DNA of 57,881 nt from Sphaeroforma sirkka (taxonomy: Eukaryota; Opisthokonta; Ichthyosporea; Ichthyophonida). Location: contig LUCW03001833.1 in NCBI GenBank assembly GCA_001586965.3, positions 90,001-147,881 on the forward strand. The letters are read 5' to 3'. Below, piece by piece: positions 43,138 to 53,936 of this stretch. Both the position numbers and the translations under genes were made by a program. The notes under the pieces are model-generated. The model was not told the DNA's origin and ran no database searches. It saw only the letters and a program-made list of their open reading frames with translations. Positions within the stretch are counted from its first letter, which is position 1. Each line of letters opens with the position of its first letter.

Positions 43138-44561
43138 AGAGTGATGCGACTGCTGCAATGCGTCACTTGCTGGACACTGAATTTGCAGTGTTGAAGCGAT
43201 TCCCGAAGAAGGCTCGGAAGTCTATGCTATCAGCAAGAGGCATAAAGCAGAGTTTGACGGCAGCACGTACGCCTGAGCATAATGGAAGATGTGAGCGTGC
43301 GCATCGAATCCTGATCGAAATGGCCCGGGTTCTTCTACTGCAGGCTGGACTGGGCGATGAGTTTTGGCTTGAAGTGGTTACCTATGCTTGTTGGTTGATC
43401 AATGTAATGCCACAACGAGGTGGAACTAAGTCGCGGGCGGAACTATGGTCAGGAGTTAAACCTGATTTGTCGCAGACAACAATTCCTTTTGGTGCGAAAG
43501 TATATTTCTTGACAGGAAAACATAACAAGAAATTCGGCAATAAGAGTCTGAAAGGTATTTTACTAGGTCCTAGCCTTTATGATACTGTTGGCGGCAGTAT
43601 GCGAATTTACAACCTAGAGACAAAGCACGTTGTGAATAGTTGAGATTATCGCCTTGACCCCACGATTGCCAGTCACGTTGAAAGGGTCAAAGTCAACAAT
43701 TATGAGAGTGACGATGATAGTATTTACGATGAGGTAGGAGCAAATGATGGCAACAAGGATACTTCAGCGTCAGAATCAGATACGGATAGTGATGGAGATG
43801 GTCCCATGGATGATGCCGCCGACGATGATGTTACTATGGATGAATCATCTACTGATGGAGGTGATGAATCAGGACCCGGTGAACATCCTGGTTATGCTCG
43901 CCTACTCAATCACCAGAAACGTGATTTGCCTGGTAAGCAGACACCTACGAGAGGTGACAGGCGATTGAAAACCCGCGTAGATCGTACACGCGACCGAGCC
44001 AATGACATGATGTCCCCACGGATCAGCTCTAAGGCTCGTACGGACTTGGACTCGGAGAGAAAACGTGAACGTCAATCAAGTGGAACCCCACCTCGACAAA
44101 CTTCGAAACTTCGACGAGATCGTAAACGAGATCATGAAGAATCTAACTTCGGTTTTCTGGCCGATGATGAATTGTCCTTCAAAGACTTGACTGGATCTGC
44201 TGATGAGAAGCACTTCCGCGCAGCGATGAGAGACGAACTATGTTCAATGCTGAAGATGAAGGTTTGGAAACTTCAGCAGCGCTGCAATGCCCAGACAAAG
44301 CCTCTGGGACTCAAGTGGGTTCTCACTCTCAAACGTGATGAAAGCGGAGCAGTTGTGCGACATAAAGCCCGCCTGTGTGCGAAGGGATTTGCACAACAGT
44401 ATGGTCGAGATTTTGTGGAGACATCGTCACCAGTAGTCACAAAAGAGACTGTGCGTGCATGTTTGGCTATCGCTGCATCTGAGAACTTGGATGTATTGCA
44501 GTTCGATGTCAAAACTGCATTTTTGCATGGTAATTTGGAAGAGTACGTCTGCTCGGACCAC
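43138..44561 (+). pseudogene. Copia B integrase end, linker and RT start
   Basis: Plus strand. SDATAAMRHLLDTEFAVLKR is followed by an in-frame 36-nt deletion that removes DRGGEFVNETW with the second catalytic Asp. PEHNGRCERAHR retains the Glu, and LLQAGLGDEFWLEVV continues. A stop at 43643 precedes the acidic and basic linkers and the RT start (LGLKWVLTLKRDESG, VETSSPVVTKETVRACLA, FDVKTAFLHGN). The end at 44561 falls in EEYVCS; following sequence is unrelated. Confidence 0.82.
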
Positions 44562-46439
44562 TTTTCGATATAAAAACAAAAGCCCTGAGAAGAAATTGTA
44601 TAGTGACTAGAGTAAAACACCCAAGTGTAGCCATTTAGGGCATTTATGGGCACATCTTATTTGACTGGCCGAGAAAACTCTTCTTTTTTTAACAGTAGAT
44701 CGTCTTGCTCTGCGATACTCAACTTTTCCTATTGACCAGCAGATTGTTGTGCTCTTTTTGGTTGTTCTCATGCCTGTTCTCTATCGAGTCTGAGTCTCTG
44801 TCTTGTACATATTCATTATCTATCGAACACTATTTTCTCTTGAAAACCCATCTACTTTTCACTATTGAGTCTCCCAACTTTAGAATATACTATAGTGTTA
44901 TTCGTTTAAGAATTCTATATTAGTGTTATCTGATTTTACACTCTATACGGATACCTCGAGATTTGAAGATTCACGAAAACATGCAAACATAATCTGTCGG
45001 GAACAAACTATACTACAGGCTCGTCACGATCGATATTTTATTGTTTTTATTCTCAAACTGACGTCGTTCACAAACTATTAATACACCTATGCACAACAGC
45101 TAAGAGTAGTACTTCAATAGTTACACCCGGATAAAACATCAGCGGTGACTTGTGGTTTGGAGTGGCATATCCATTCTGGTACTTTAAACTGTTTGGTCTT
45201 CCGCATATACTCTCCTATGGGTTCAGTTATGTAGGCTTATCTATCAGTTGTGAGTTTTTCAGTTCTATTCCTCTCTCCAGACGTTCGTCATGGGCTTTAG
45301 TCTCAGTAAGCGTATTCCTAACCTTTCAGGGCAATACCGACTACTTCATGCGGATATGTTGCTTATGACACTGGTAGTGAATATCTGACGATCTTGTTGG
45401 ATATTCGTTTATATATATGACTGTGACCCCATCTGTGGCTACATACCTACTCTTGTACGATTTTGTCCATTCCCAGAATATTTCCCACGAATATGAAGCC
45501 TGATGCGTATGTAGACACTATAATTTACTCCAAACTGAAATAAATATTATTAGTCCTATTGCCAAAGGGTTTCGGACTATTTGTTCTGGATCTGAGGTCA
45601 TACAGGTTTCCATTTATTGCGTTTGTCATCGACTGTGTACAATTTCAATGTTTGCCACTGGGAGAAGATAACCCCGTTGGTTCATGTTGTGAATCTAGCA
45701 TGAAGCATTCCCATGTTTATTTTGTATATATATAGTATGTAGGTTAGTTAGTACATGTTTAGAAAATTTGTGACACGCATATAATAGAAATGGCTTTGTA
45801 TGCTTTAAAGCTTTAAATACGTGTTTTCAGATAGTCTTTATTTTCTTCCTACATGTCGTAATTATAGATTTATCACAGAATTATGCCATTTCTTGCATCG
45901 TTTTCTATTGGCTCTCGATGCCCGCATACTGTACCTGATTTCTAAATACTATGATAATTATGTCGCAAATTAAATGAATGTTGGATTTCACCTAACATTT
46001 AGTTGAATAATACATGAGATTCTCATCATAATGTAGCGTTCTGTTTGTACAAGTAGACATAATAGCTAACGGAGAAACCAATGATAATATTCTTCCTATT
46101 TGATTTTGTGGGACAATTCAACTCGCGTGGTGCGCACATCAAATTTGGAGTCCGTTGTTGCGCCTGAATGCTTATCGAGAATAGTCTTTGATTGTCAATA
46201 AAAATAATATTATTTATTTCAATTCGAGTCGATTTAATGTGACAAAATATGTCAGCGATGGTAGATAAATAGGAAAAGATGTTTCGTCAATTATTGCCGG
46301 GGATGGCCATTGATGTAATGACATGAGCAATGAAAAAATATTCAAACTGTTTCCATGTTATGAAGTTGGAGTGTAAATAACACATTGATTTAAATGTGTA
46401 TATATCAATTATGGAGTTAGTTGATACGCCTATACTGTT
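44562..46439. other. Unassigned region, no gene recognised
   Basis: AT-rich, mid-complexity sequence with only short frames (such as 44705-44923 and 45150-45368) that show no domain. I see no repeat relation to the neighbouring elements. Confidence 0.4.
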
Positions 46440-48300
46440 TTAGAAAGCAGAATGTGCGCTCGTCAAAAATAAATCTAGCATCGTGAGGTGCCATTTGTTG
46501 GACCGATACCGGAAGTGTCAGACAATGTTGAAGATAATTGACTTCGAGGACAGCGAGAGCAAGAAGGCCGATGATGAATACATTAATATAGAATCTGATA
46601 TAGAGGATTAGATCACCATGATGATGTACTGGAATCGGATAGTACTCTGAATGGTTGCTCCTAGATGTCCTTTAATATGAAAGTGTGTCCAGTTAAGATT
46701 CTATGGACAAATTGATGAGGAGCTGCGTAGGGAGGACGAACATATGCGGAGTGTGATTCCGGAGAGAACTGCCTTAGCAATGGCGATTCGCACGACCAGA
46801 CAAAGCATGTTTTCAGATGTCCGCAAAACAATATACCTGATGGATAAGTGTCGCCGAGGTATATCATGCATACATGCATAAGGCTGTTTGTATCAAAATT
46901 GTTCACAGACTCAGACTTCATGGTATCTAAAAGCAAACAGTTTACACCGGTACCGGGGCACCTCAAAATTTGATAACCGGGGAACAGGAGACCTTTACCA
47001 GTCTGGAATGGATACCATCATGAGGTATCTAAAAAATCCCCAGCGCTAATTTTCGACCACAATCCGCTAGTTCATGCGATAGCGGCTTATGAATCACTGA
47101 CTGTTCGTGAGCAAAGGTAGTAAAAAAAATGCTGGCCTCGTAAAAGCCGTACGCGAAAATACCCTATCTGCAGCCGTCGGAAGAGACAATCTCGTCTATC
47201 TCACTCCTCGGAAAGCGGGTGAAAAGAAATGTAGAACATGGATCAGGAAACGATGCTGAGGCATGACCTGGTCTGTAGCAAACAAGTCTACTCGATTCAG
47301 AGCTTCCCTAGGGCCAAGCGCGATTCGAGGAGAGGCGAAAGGAAATGTAGAACATGGATCAGAAAATGACGAGTCATGTCTGCATGGCCAGCACCAAATA
47401 AGTCTACTCAGCTCCGATTCTCTACTCAGCTCCGATTCTCTCCCAAAACCAAGCACGGATTGAAAGCATTACAGATAGGACGTAACAGGCCGAAACAAAT
47501 GCCAAACTCGTATAGGAGACAGGCAAGGGTGACGAGGCGAACCTGTACCTATTGCTTGCTAAATATTAAGGTCATCAAGAAAGACCGACAGTATACTATT
47601 TGTACCGAAAGTTTGGCAAACTTATCTAGAACATTAAAAACTTGGTCAAATCATGCTTACTGACAGCAAATATCACTCCGCAAGATCATATGAAAGCTGA
47701 AGCGACGAAATCAAAGACGCGATGATCGTACAGCTCTTATCAGTGAACACCCGTCCAGATGTTTGGTGTCATTGTGATACCACCAGATAAAATAGAACCT
47801 TTCGTTCACTACCTATTAGTGTTTGCATACGCAGCTGACGCAAGCTTACACGATAACATGTCCGAGGAGAGCTTGCAGATGTGTGTGGTATGGTATAATC
47901 TTTCAGTCGACATCAGAGAGATAAGGAAATATTGTACGCAGGCATCCAACAGTCGTATCCGGATACGGTATGAGAGATTTCAGTTGAAGAATCGAATAAT
48001 GGCAATATAAACTCGCCGATCTTTCTCGAACGGGATCTTACTCGAGAACAGATCAACCCTTTTTAAAGCGTTCTACTTTAAGTGGTGAAACCCCATAATA
48101 CGGCCAAGATGCAAACCGTCGACACGAATGGAAGATCCGGCAATGGTCGATGACTCTTTTTTTTATATGGCGGGTCAACATAAGGGGGACATAGATGATG
48201 TGTAAGATAAGAATGGGCAACAATACGATGCTCACAAGTTTGCGACAAATCACGAAGAAGCCGACCCTAATCAACCCCGCAGGGGATATAATACTCTTGT
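46440..48300 (+). pseudogene. Degenerate coding traces of unknown origin
   Basis: Several plus-strand segments have protein-like composition but are separated by stops and shifts. 46444-46611 includes DRYRKCQTMLKIIDFEDSES, about 46690-46870 includes IDEELRREDEHMRSVIPE, and 47376-47660 includes RTCTYCLLNIKVIKKDRQYT. 47759-48010 includes VHYLLVFAYAADASLHDNMS. A roughly 110-bp direct repeat (AAxGAAATGTAGAACATGGATCAG...AAGTCTACTC) occurs at about 47222 and 47338. This may be the 5' part of the decayed element whose protease- and RT-like traces lie at 49-52 kb, but I could not recognise a family. Confidence 0.3.
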
Positions 48301-48983
48301 GTGAGGCGTGATTAAGTCATGATTTTGATAAATTGGAAAACTATATTCTGGGGTGGAAATTAGTGCTCTCGAACAAAACAGTGTGTGCCAATTAATACCA
48401 CGCTTGGTCGGAGCCAATCAAAGTCGGTCTTTAGTCCGTAAATCCTAAAAACTATAAATTTGGATACATATTTATTTCAACAAATAAAATACGAAACTGA
48501 GCTGCGATATGAATTTATCAAAATCTCAGGACCGAAACCTACTGAGCTCGGCTCATCCCCTGTGCGGGGTAGTGTATGCTTCAAATTATAAAGTGGTACC
48601 ACCACCTGTATCAGTTTTTAGCCCGAGTATTGTGTGGTAAAGAATCTTAAGAAGGCAAATTGTATTAGAATGATGACACAATACGAACCAAATAAGAGAT
48701 GGGACGTCTATGTTCATAAATAATGCTGAGAAAGACATCTTGTATTTAAATGATCCACAATGTGATTCGAATAGAAGATGGAACGATCGACACAATACTA
48801 TTTGTAAGCACTATGTGAAGCAGACTGTGCAGGGTTCCACAGGCAGTAATGTAAGGTTCAACCTAGAGTGAAAGTCATGTGACCGACATACCGGGTCCTG
48901 TCTCTACGACAAATGAACATGCTCACAGATGAGCGTATCATTCTTGATGTATGACTTGATGAGCATAAAATAAAATATCTATT
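48301..48983. other. Unassigned region upstream of the 487-bp repeat
   Basis: No open frame above about 70 codons and no recognised motif. A word resembling TGTATTxxAATGATxxACAATxxGA recurs at about 48658 and 48740, a weak local repeat. Confidence 0.35.
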
Positions 48984-49860
48984 AGATCCGGGCTTGCAAA
49001 TTTTACATATAGGCTTTGTAATATAGCAGATGTGGATCGTAAGTCAAATCCTACTATATTAAAGCTTGCTGACGAGAGATAAATAGTGTATCGAGACATG
49101 GCGGATCAGATATCTGTAGTCACGAAGATTTTATTTTTAACAAGTCCTATGACTATGACATGATAGTAGGTGTGAGTGATTTACTGTCGATAGGCAGAAA
49201 AAAAGCAGGTTGACCAATCAACATTCATCTACAGAAAATCGATCAGACGACTACTTATTATAGCCTGTGTATAAATTTCCTCAAATTATACTGAAAACGA
49301 TCCTACATTTTGCAGCGAGGTCAAAGGGTCTCATAAGAAAGCAGTGTGAACAAAATTACTAATTCAACAACGGATATGCGAGTCTAGACTTGACCAGAGT
49401 GAGCTTCTCGAAACTCAAGTGTCCCATACCAAGTTTTATTTCATATTGTCATGAACAAGCTGTCAGTGATAGATCCGGGCTTGTAAATTTCACATATAAA
49501 CTACGTAATATAGTAGATGTGGCTCGTAAGTCAGATCCTACTATATTAAACTTGCTAACGAGAGAGAAATAGTGTATCGAGACATGGCGGATCAGATATC
49601 TGTAGTCACGAAGATTTTATTTTTAACAAGTCCTAGACTATGACATGATAGTAGGTGTGAGTGATTTACTGTCGATAGGCAGAAAAAAAGCAGGTTGACT
49701 AATCAACATTCATCTACAGAAGATTGATCAGACGACTACTTGTTATAGCCTGTGTACAAACTTCCTCAAACTATACTGGAAACGATCCTACATTTTGCAG
49801 AGAAGTCAAAGGATCTCATAAGAAAGCAGTGTGAACGTAATTACTAATTCAACTACGAAT
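48984..49860 (+). repeat. Direct repeat, two units 487 bp apart, with protease-like coding traces
   Basis: Unit 1 (48984-49373) and unit 2 (49471-49855) begin AGATCCGGGCTTG and stay similar for about 385 bp. Both read in one plus-strand frame as RSGLxNFTYxLxNIxDVxRKS then PTILxL. After an indel both read YDYDMIVGVSDLLSIGRKKAG, which resembles the end of a retropepsin (LGxDxLxxxG). A shared leading segment (CTCGAAACTxAAGTGTCC...ATGAACAAGCTG) occurs before unit 2 (49408) and again at 51832. Interpretation as a duplicated, decayed Ty3-like pol segment is tentative. Confidence 0.5.
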
Positions 49861-50047
49861 ATTGTGTTTAGCCATTTAGAACCCACCATCAGAAGAAGTG
49901 CGAATATTAATTATGGCGCCGGAGTCAATAAGGGATTGGGAGCGGGTTGTGGGTCCCTATCGATGCATACCTGTGTGGATGCGATAGTGGCCTGTAGGGG
50001 GTGTGGAGGATGGGCGAAGAGCGAGAGAACCATTGTGGGCTGAGTGT

Positions 50048-51438
50048 TATTTCAATTGGAAGGACGAGAGCAATTAGTGCACGTGAGAGTGGCGCGATCA
50101 ACGGGGCATTTGTTGCCTATGGTCACTAGAACCGCAACGACGGCAAACAGAGTCGGGGCAAGCAAAGATACCGTGGCCGGAGGTCTTGCAAATCGGACAA
50201 GGGCGATTGCGACGTGAAGGAGTATCAGTGCGAGAGGTGAGAGTAAATAAAGGAAGGGCGTAGTGAACGCAATGAAGGCCAGATACAGAAGTGGAAACAT
50301 CGAAGTGGTACCTTGGTGTAGACGTCATCAATTTGAAGGTCGTCGAGCTTGCAAGTGAATACATCAGAACGGAGCAGCTTATAGTCGTCACCAAGACTGT
50401 ATAGAAGAGAGCAGACCAAATATTGGCCAGGAATGACTTCGCCGACATCAAGGAGTTGCTGTCGAATAACTTCGAGAGCTTGAAGAATGGTGTCTGGGGA
50501 ACCTGTGGCGGTAAAGTTGACGAGTTTCTGCATGGCGGTCCAGAAACGACCGTGGCCACCGGTGCTTGTAGTGACACAAATGTGGCGGAAGAATTTGGAA
50601 GGGGGTTTAGACATGTGTGATTTGTAAATGGAATCGAGGAGTGGCTCGTTAATGAAGTGGATGAATATACGGCGACATTTTGCATCTGCAAGCATACCAG
50701 GGCTGCCGCCAACACTGGGATCATTGCGTTGTGGATGTGAGCGATGTAGGACACCAAAGTGTTCGGCTTGCATACGAAGTCCGACGATCCAGTTGCCGAA
50801 GTTGGTGTGGTCTTGAACTTTGGTGCGAGTGTAGTTGTCTTTAAATTTGGGACAAGCGACGACTGAGATGTCAGGATGTTCAGGGGGCAGATGGGCGATT
50901 TGCGAACGTGGTCGAGGGTGTCAATTTGGTCGTGAGCGGCCCTGAGATCTTGATTGAGTTGACGAATTTGAGCCTGAAGATCAGCTGTAGTATGACTGGA
51001 CTAGACAGCGAAGTTGAGAAGATCTTCCGTATGGGCGAGTTTGACTTGGCATGTATCGAGACGGGATTGAAGGAGGTCAAGTTCACGTTCGTTTCTGGCG
51101 TGAAGGTCGCGAAGTTGATTGAGATCAAACTCAAGGTTGATGGCGTTGGGTTTGTATTTGTTAGCCTCTTCAAGGTCTTGGTCGCCTTGTTTCTTTAATT
51201 GGTTGACGGTAGTGCGAGCGACGACAAGGTGAGCAAGAATTTGGGCGGTACTGACGGGAATGTCACGTGCCGTGAGATTGAAGTCAGAAAGCAGGTCGTG
51301 AATGCTAAGGAGGCGTGTATTGGCCTCTTGTAGTGAAGTGTAAGGCGGACAACCAGGCCAACTCGTATCACGAAATTCACGAGCGGCAATAAGGGAGGAA
51401 AAGTCAGGAGGAATAGTGAAGACTTCGACGGGTGCCAT
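50048..51438 (-). pseudogene. Retrotransposon gag on the opposite strand
   Basis: The ATG at 51438 opens MAPVEVFTIPPDFSSLIAAR, a 145-codon frame with a coiled-coil (LEFDLNQLRDLHARNERELD). It is followed in frame by one TAG (51001) and more heptad-rich sequence. A shift near 50885 leads to a gag body (DHTNFGNWIVGLRMQAEHFG, LGDDYKLLRSDVFTCKLDDL), and another near 50290 to PCPICKTSGHGIFACPDSVC plus RRCGSSDHRQ, a CCHC knuckle and a damaged second one. This order fits a UBN2-type gag of a copia-like element different from A and B. No LTR or pol belonging to it was found. Confidence 0.6.
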
Positions 51439-51827
51439 GATGAGCGAGGTGTATTTTATGTAAACCTGAGATTGTTGTGCCGGAAAGGATTGAGCTTTGT
51501 GAAGGTATCTAAATGGGAAGGGAATGTAATAGAATAAAGAAACTATATAGGGTAGACTAAGAAAGGTTAAGCATGTAGGCCCATAACCTGTATAACCATT
51601 TAGAACCAGTATAGATTGGCTTTATTTGTCCTTTGATGTGGGTTATATATCTTGCATATGTCACTGATATTAGTTATGTTCACAAGTAAGTGTGGAGTAA
51701 TCAGAGGAATATATAAGTGTCATCAATATATGACACGTTTGACATGAATCAGTTCTTATATTTATGCCTTTCTAGGTACCGAACTGAGGTTGTATCGGAA
51801 ATATTATAATAAGTGATGATTTTGTCG

Positions 51828-52240
51828 TAACGTCTCGAAACTTAAGTGTCCGATACCAAATTTTATTTCATATTGTCATGAACAAGCTGACATTGATGAA
51901 GCTAAAGGCTGATTGGATGATTGAGTATAGAAGTAAACTATGAACGCACTCCACTTTTAGCTGTAGACCAGTTCAATTCTGATAGGACATTCAGTTGCCC
52001 TAGTACTTTTAGCTGTAGACCAGTACAATTCTGATGGGACATTGACAAAAAGTACGGTTATTCTTAGATATGAGCCATATAGACGCTTTTGAACCAACTC
52101 GTATTTCCGATCACCAAAGATTACCGGATTTAGAAGAATGAAGGATACCACGATATTCTCAAACATCGATATGAGACCGGGATATCATCATAAAGGATAC
52201 ATAAGTCACACAAAATATTTTACGCACACTCGGGATAAGC
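51828..52240 (+). pseudogene. Degenerate RT-like fragment
   Basis: After the third copy of the CTCGAAACTTAAGTGTCC leader (51832), the plus strand has a 53-bp tandem duplication (AGCTGTAGACCAGTxCAATT at 51958 and 52011). A frame with ATIFS-like DTTIFSNIDMRPGYHHKGYI at about 52145-52203 follows. The last string fits the Ty3/DIRS reverse transcriptase block FSKIDLRSGYHQI, whose Asp is catalytic. Stops surround it. This, with the traces at 49 kb, suggests a decayed plus-strand pol interrupted by the minus-strand gag. Confidence 0.4.
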
Positions 52241-53439
52241 AACTCACTTGTACGTTGTACTTACTATCCCAACGTTTAAGTTAAGTATTTGTTCATCATT
52301 TCTCATAGAAGTGGTTCGTATACTCGCTTTACCCTTCTAACCATTACATATCAGTAGTTGGTTTGTGACTCATATGGTTCTTGTAGTGCACTTCTTCTTT
52401 CTCTAAAGTAATGCGCGAGAGCATCATCCATCATGGTTCGAACGCATTAAAATTGGTAGAGCCAATGACCTTTATAGTCTTCTCACTGGCCGTGTATGTA
52501 TGTTTTCTTATATCTGTATCTAGTTTCATTGGTATCTTGATTCTGAGGTCAGCGTGTGGTATTCCTCGTATATGGCACATGCCGGACAGTGAAGTCGTTG
52601 CGGTGGTTTCGTGTTCGCAAAACTCTAGGCAGTTGTCCATCGTCAAAATTGCTAACCACCATGGTCAATATATACAGTATATATGACTTCCGAGTTTTTT
52701 TGTATAGTCTTGGTGCTTGACGCGCACAAGATATTCTACCTTGAAGCTATAAGTTAAAAAATGGCAGACATAACTGTGACGTTGTATGCTCGGACATGGG
52801 CAACTTAACTGGGTCTCAATAGTTAATCAGTGCCATGATGTTCATCTTTTTTAAACCGTTTTAGTGGTGTGAAACCATATCGCTTTTAATGTTCTGGTTG
52901 TTTTCACATTCCCCACAGGTGTTGCAAAGTTTACGTATTAATGCCCTGAGTTTAGGATGTTCAATCTCTTCTGCTTGGACATCTTGCAAGATAGGTCTTT
53001 TGTCTCATACATGTTTATATTATGGTGTTTGTGGCATTATTCACTTCAAGTTATTATGTATACATGTTGTTCTGTGGTTGAGATTCGTCCTCATCCTCAA
53101 CTTGTCTTATGACCTTTCTCACTATCCTTGAACATATATTCTTCAGTCACAGTAGCGCATCTTGCTGCAGCTGCAGCTTCAGTGTTAGAGTACAATGTAG
53201 TAGACTTTAAATAAAGTGCAAATGTATGTACTTATTTCTGACCTCACCTTGGCCAGGGTAAAAACTCATATGGTCAGTATGAGAAATCTTATGCGGAAAA
53301 CTTTAACACTTCGATGCTTTTCTATTTCAACTTCCCTGCAACTAAATCTCATGCTGATCACATGATGCTTTTCCGCATAGGTTGTGACTCACATCGAACC
53401 GCAGCTACTATTAGAATGTTGCGGTTGGCAGGCTTAATC
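52241..53439. other. Unassigned region with a minus-strand coding trace
   Basis: A 71-codon minus-strand frame (52646-52431, including GIPHADLRIKIPMKLDTDI and ASEKTIKVIGSTNFNAF) has protein-like composition; the overlapping plus-strand frame (52411-52686) is probably its shadow. No family was recognised. The remainder is AT-rich and without features. Confidence 0.3.
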
Positions 53440-53605
53440 CACTCTCGGGAATCGGTTGAGAAGCTTAATCTGCTCTCGGAAGTCAGTTAAGTGATAACTC
53501 AACTCTTAAGAGTAATTTGAGCAACTTGATTAGCTCTTGGGAGTGAGCTAACTCTGATGACTTAGCTCTCGGGAGTAAGCTATCTCTAATGACTTCCATA
53601 GATCA
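53440..53605. repeat. Minisatellite of self-complementary CTCxxxxGAG words
   Basis: About six imperfect units of roughly 28 bp, each with a near-palindromic core such as CTCTCGGGAG, CTCTTAAGAG or CTCTTGGGAG, spaced by TxAGCTxACTCTxATGACTT-like sequence. Confidence 0.65.
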
Positions 53606-53650
53606 AAGATGGGTTCTTGCTGTATATTCTGGCCTGAGACCTGTGGTCTC

Positions 53651-53833
53651 TCATTCAGCATTACTTTCATTGAACAATGTCATTGATCTAATATTATGAA
53701 TTTCTGACACATCTTTCAGCAACGTGCCGAGAAGTTTAGTATAAGCTTCAAGAAAATTGCTGCCAACATCTTTCTTAAAAAATTCAGCAAGTTTCTCTAC
53801 ATTTACTGACACACATTGAACATTACTTTCCAT
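53651..53833 (-). CDS. Short hypothetical frame
   Basis: A 60-codon minus-strand frame begins MESNVQCVSVNVEKLAEFFK and continues with LLGTLLKDVSEIHNI, amphipathic and protein-like. It is flanked by a minisatellite on its 3' side. No family was recognised and no splice partners were found; it could be an exon or a relic. Confidence 0.25.
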   Translation of the reverse strand: MESNVQCVSVNVEKLAEFFKKDVGSNFLEAYTKLLGTLLKDVSEIHNIRSMTLFNESNAE

Positions 53834-53936
53834 TACTTCCCCAGAGGTCTCGTCTGTTATTTTTTTTCACATTGTATGGTTCAAATGTTGTTTCATACAA
53901 ATAGCTTTTGAAGTATTGCAGGGAAGTTTCCGCGCC

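Larger units (their letters stand above)
40626..44561 (+). mobile_element. Copia element B, rearranged and 3'-truncated
   Basis: Same family as element A, but on the plus strand: 5' LTR 40626-41078, PBS-like TGAAGCAGCGGACGGGAC, GA-rich leader, gag 41387-42218 and an acidic protease-region remnant to 42467. An inverted block (42468-43137) holding an LTR and an RT piece follows. Plus-strand integrase and RT then run to 44561, where the sequence stops inside RT (EEYVCS). The protease active site, most of RT and RNase H are missing. Confidence 0.85.

Noticed and set aside
52425..52450. TGGTTCGAACGCATT as a tRNA T-loop/B-box
   Set aside because: No A-box or acceptor-stem pairing at the proper distance.
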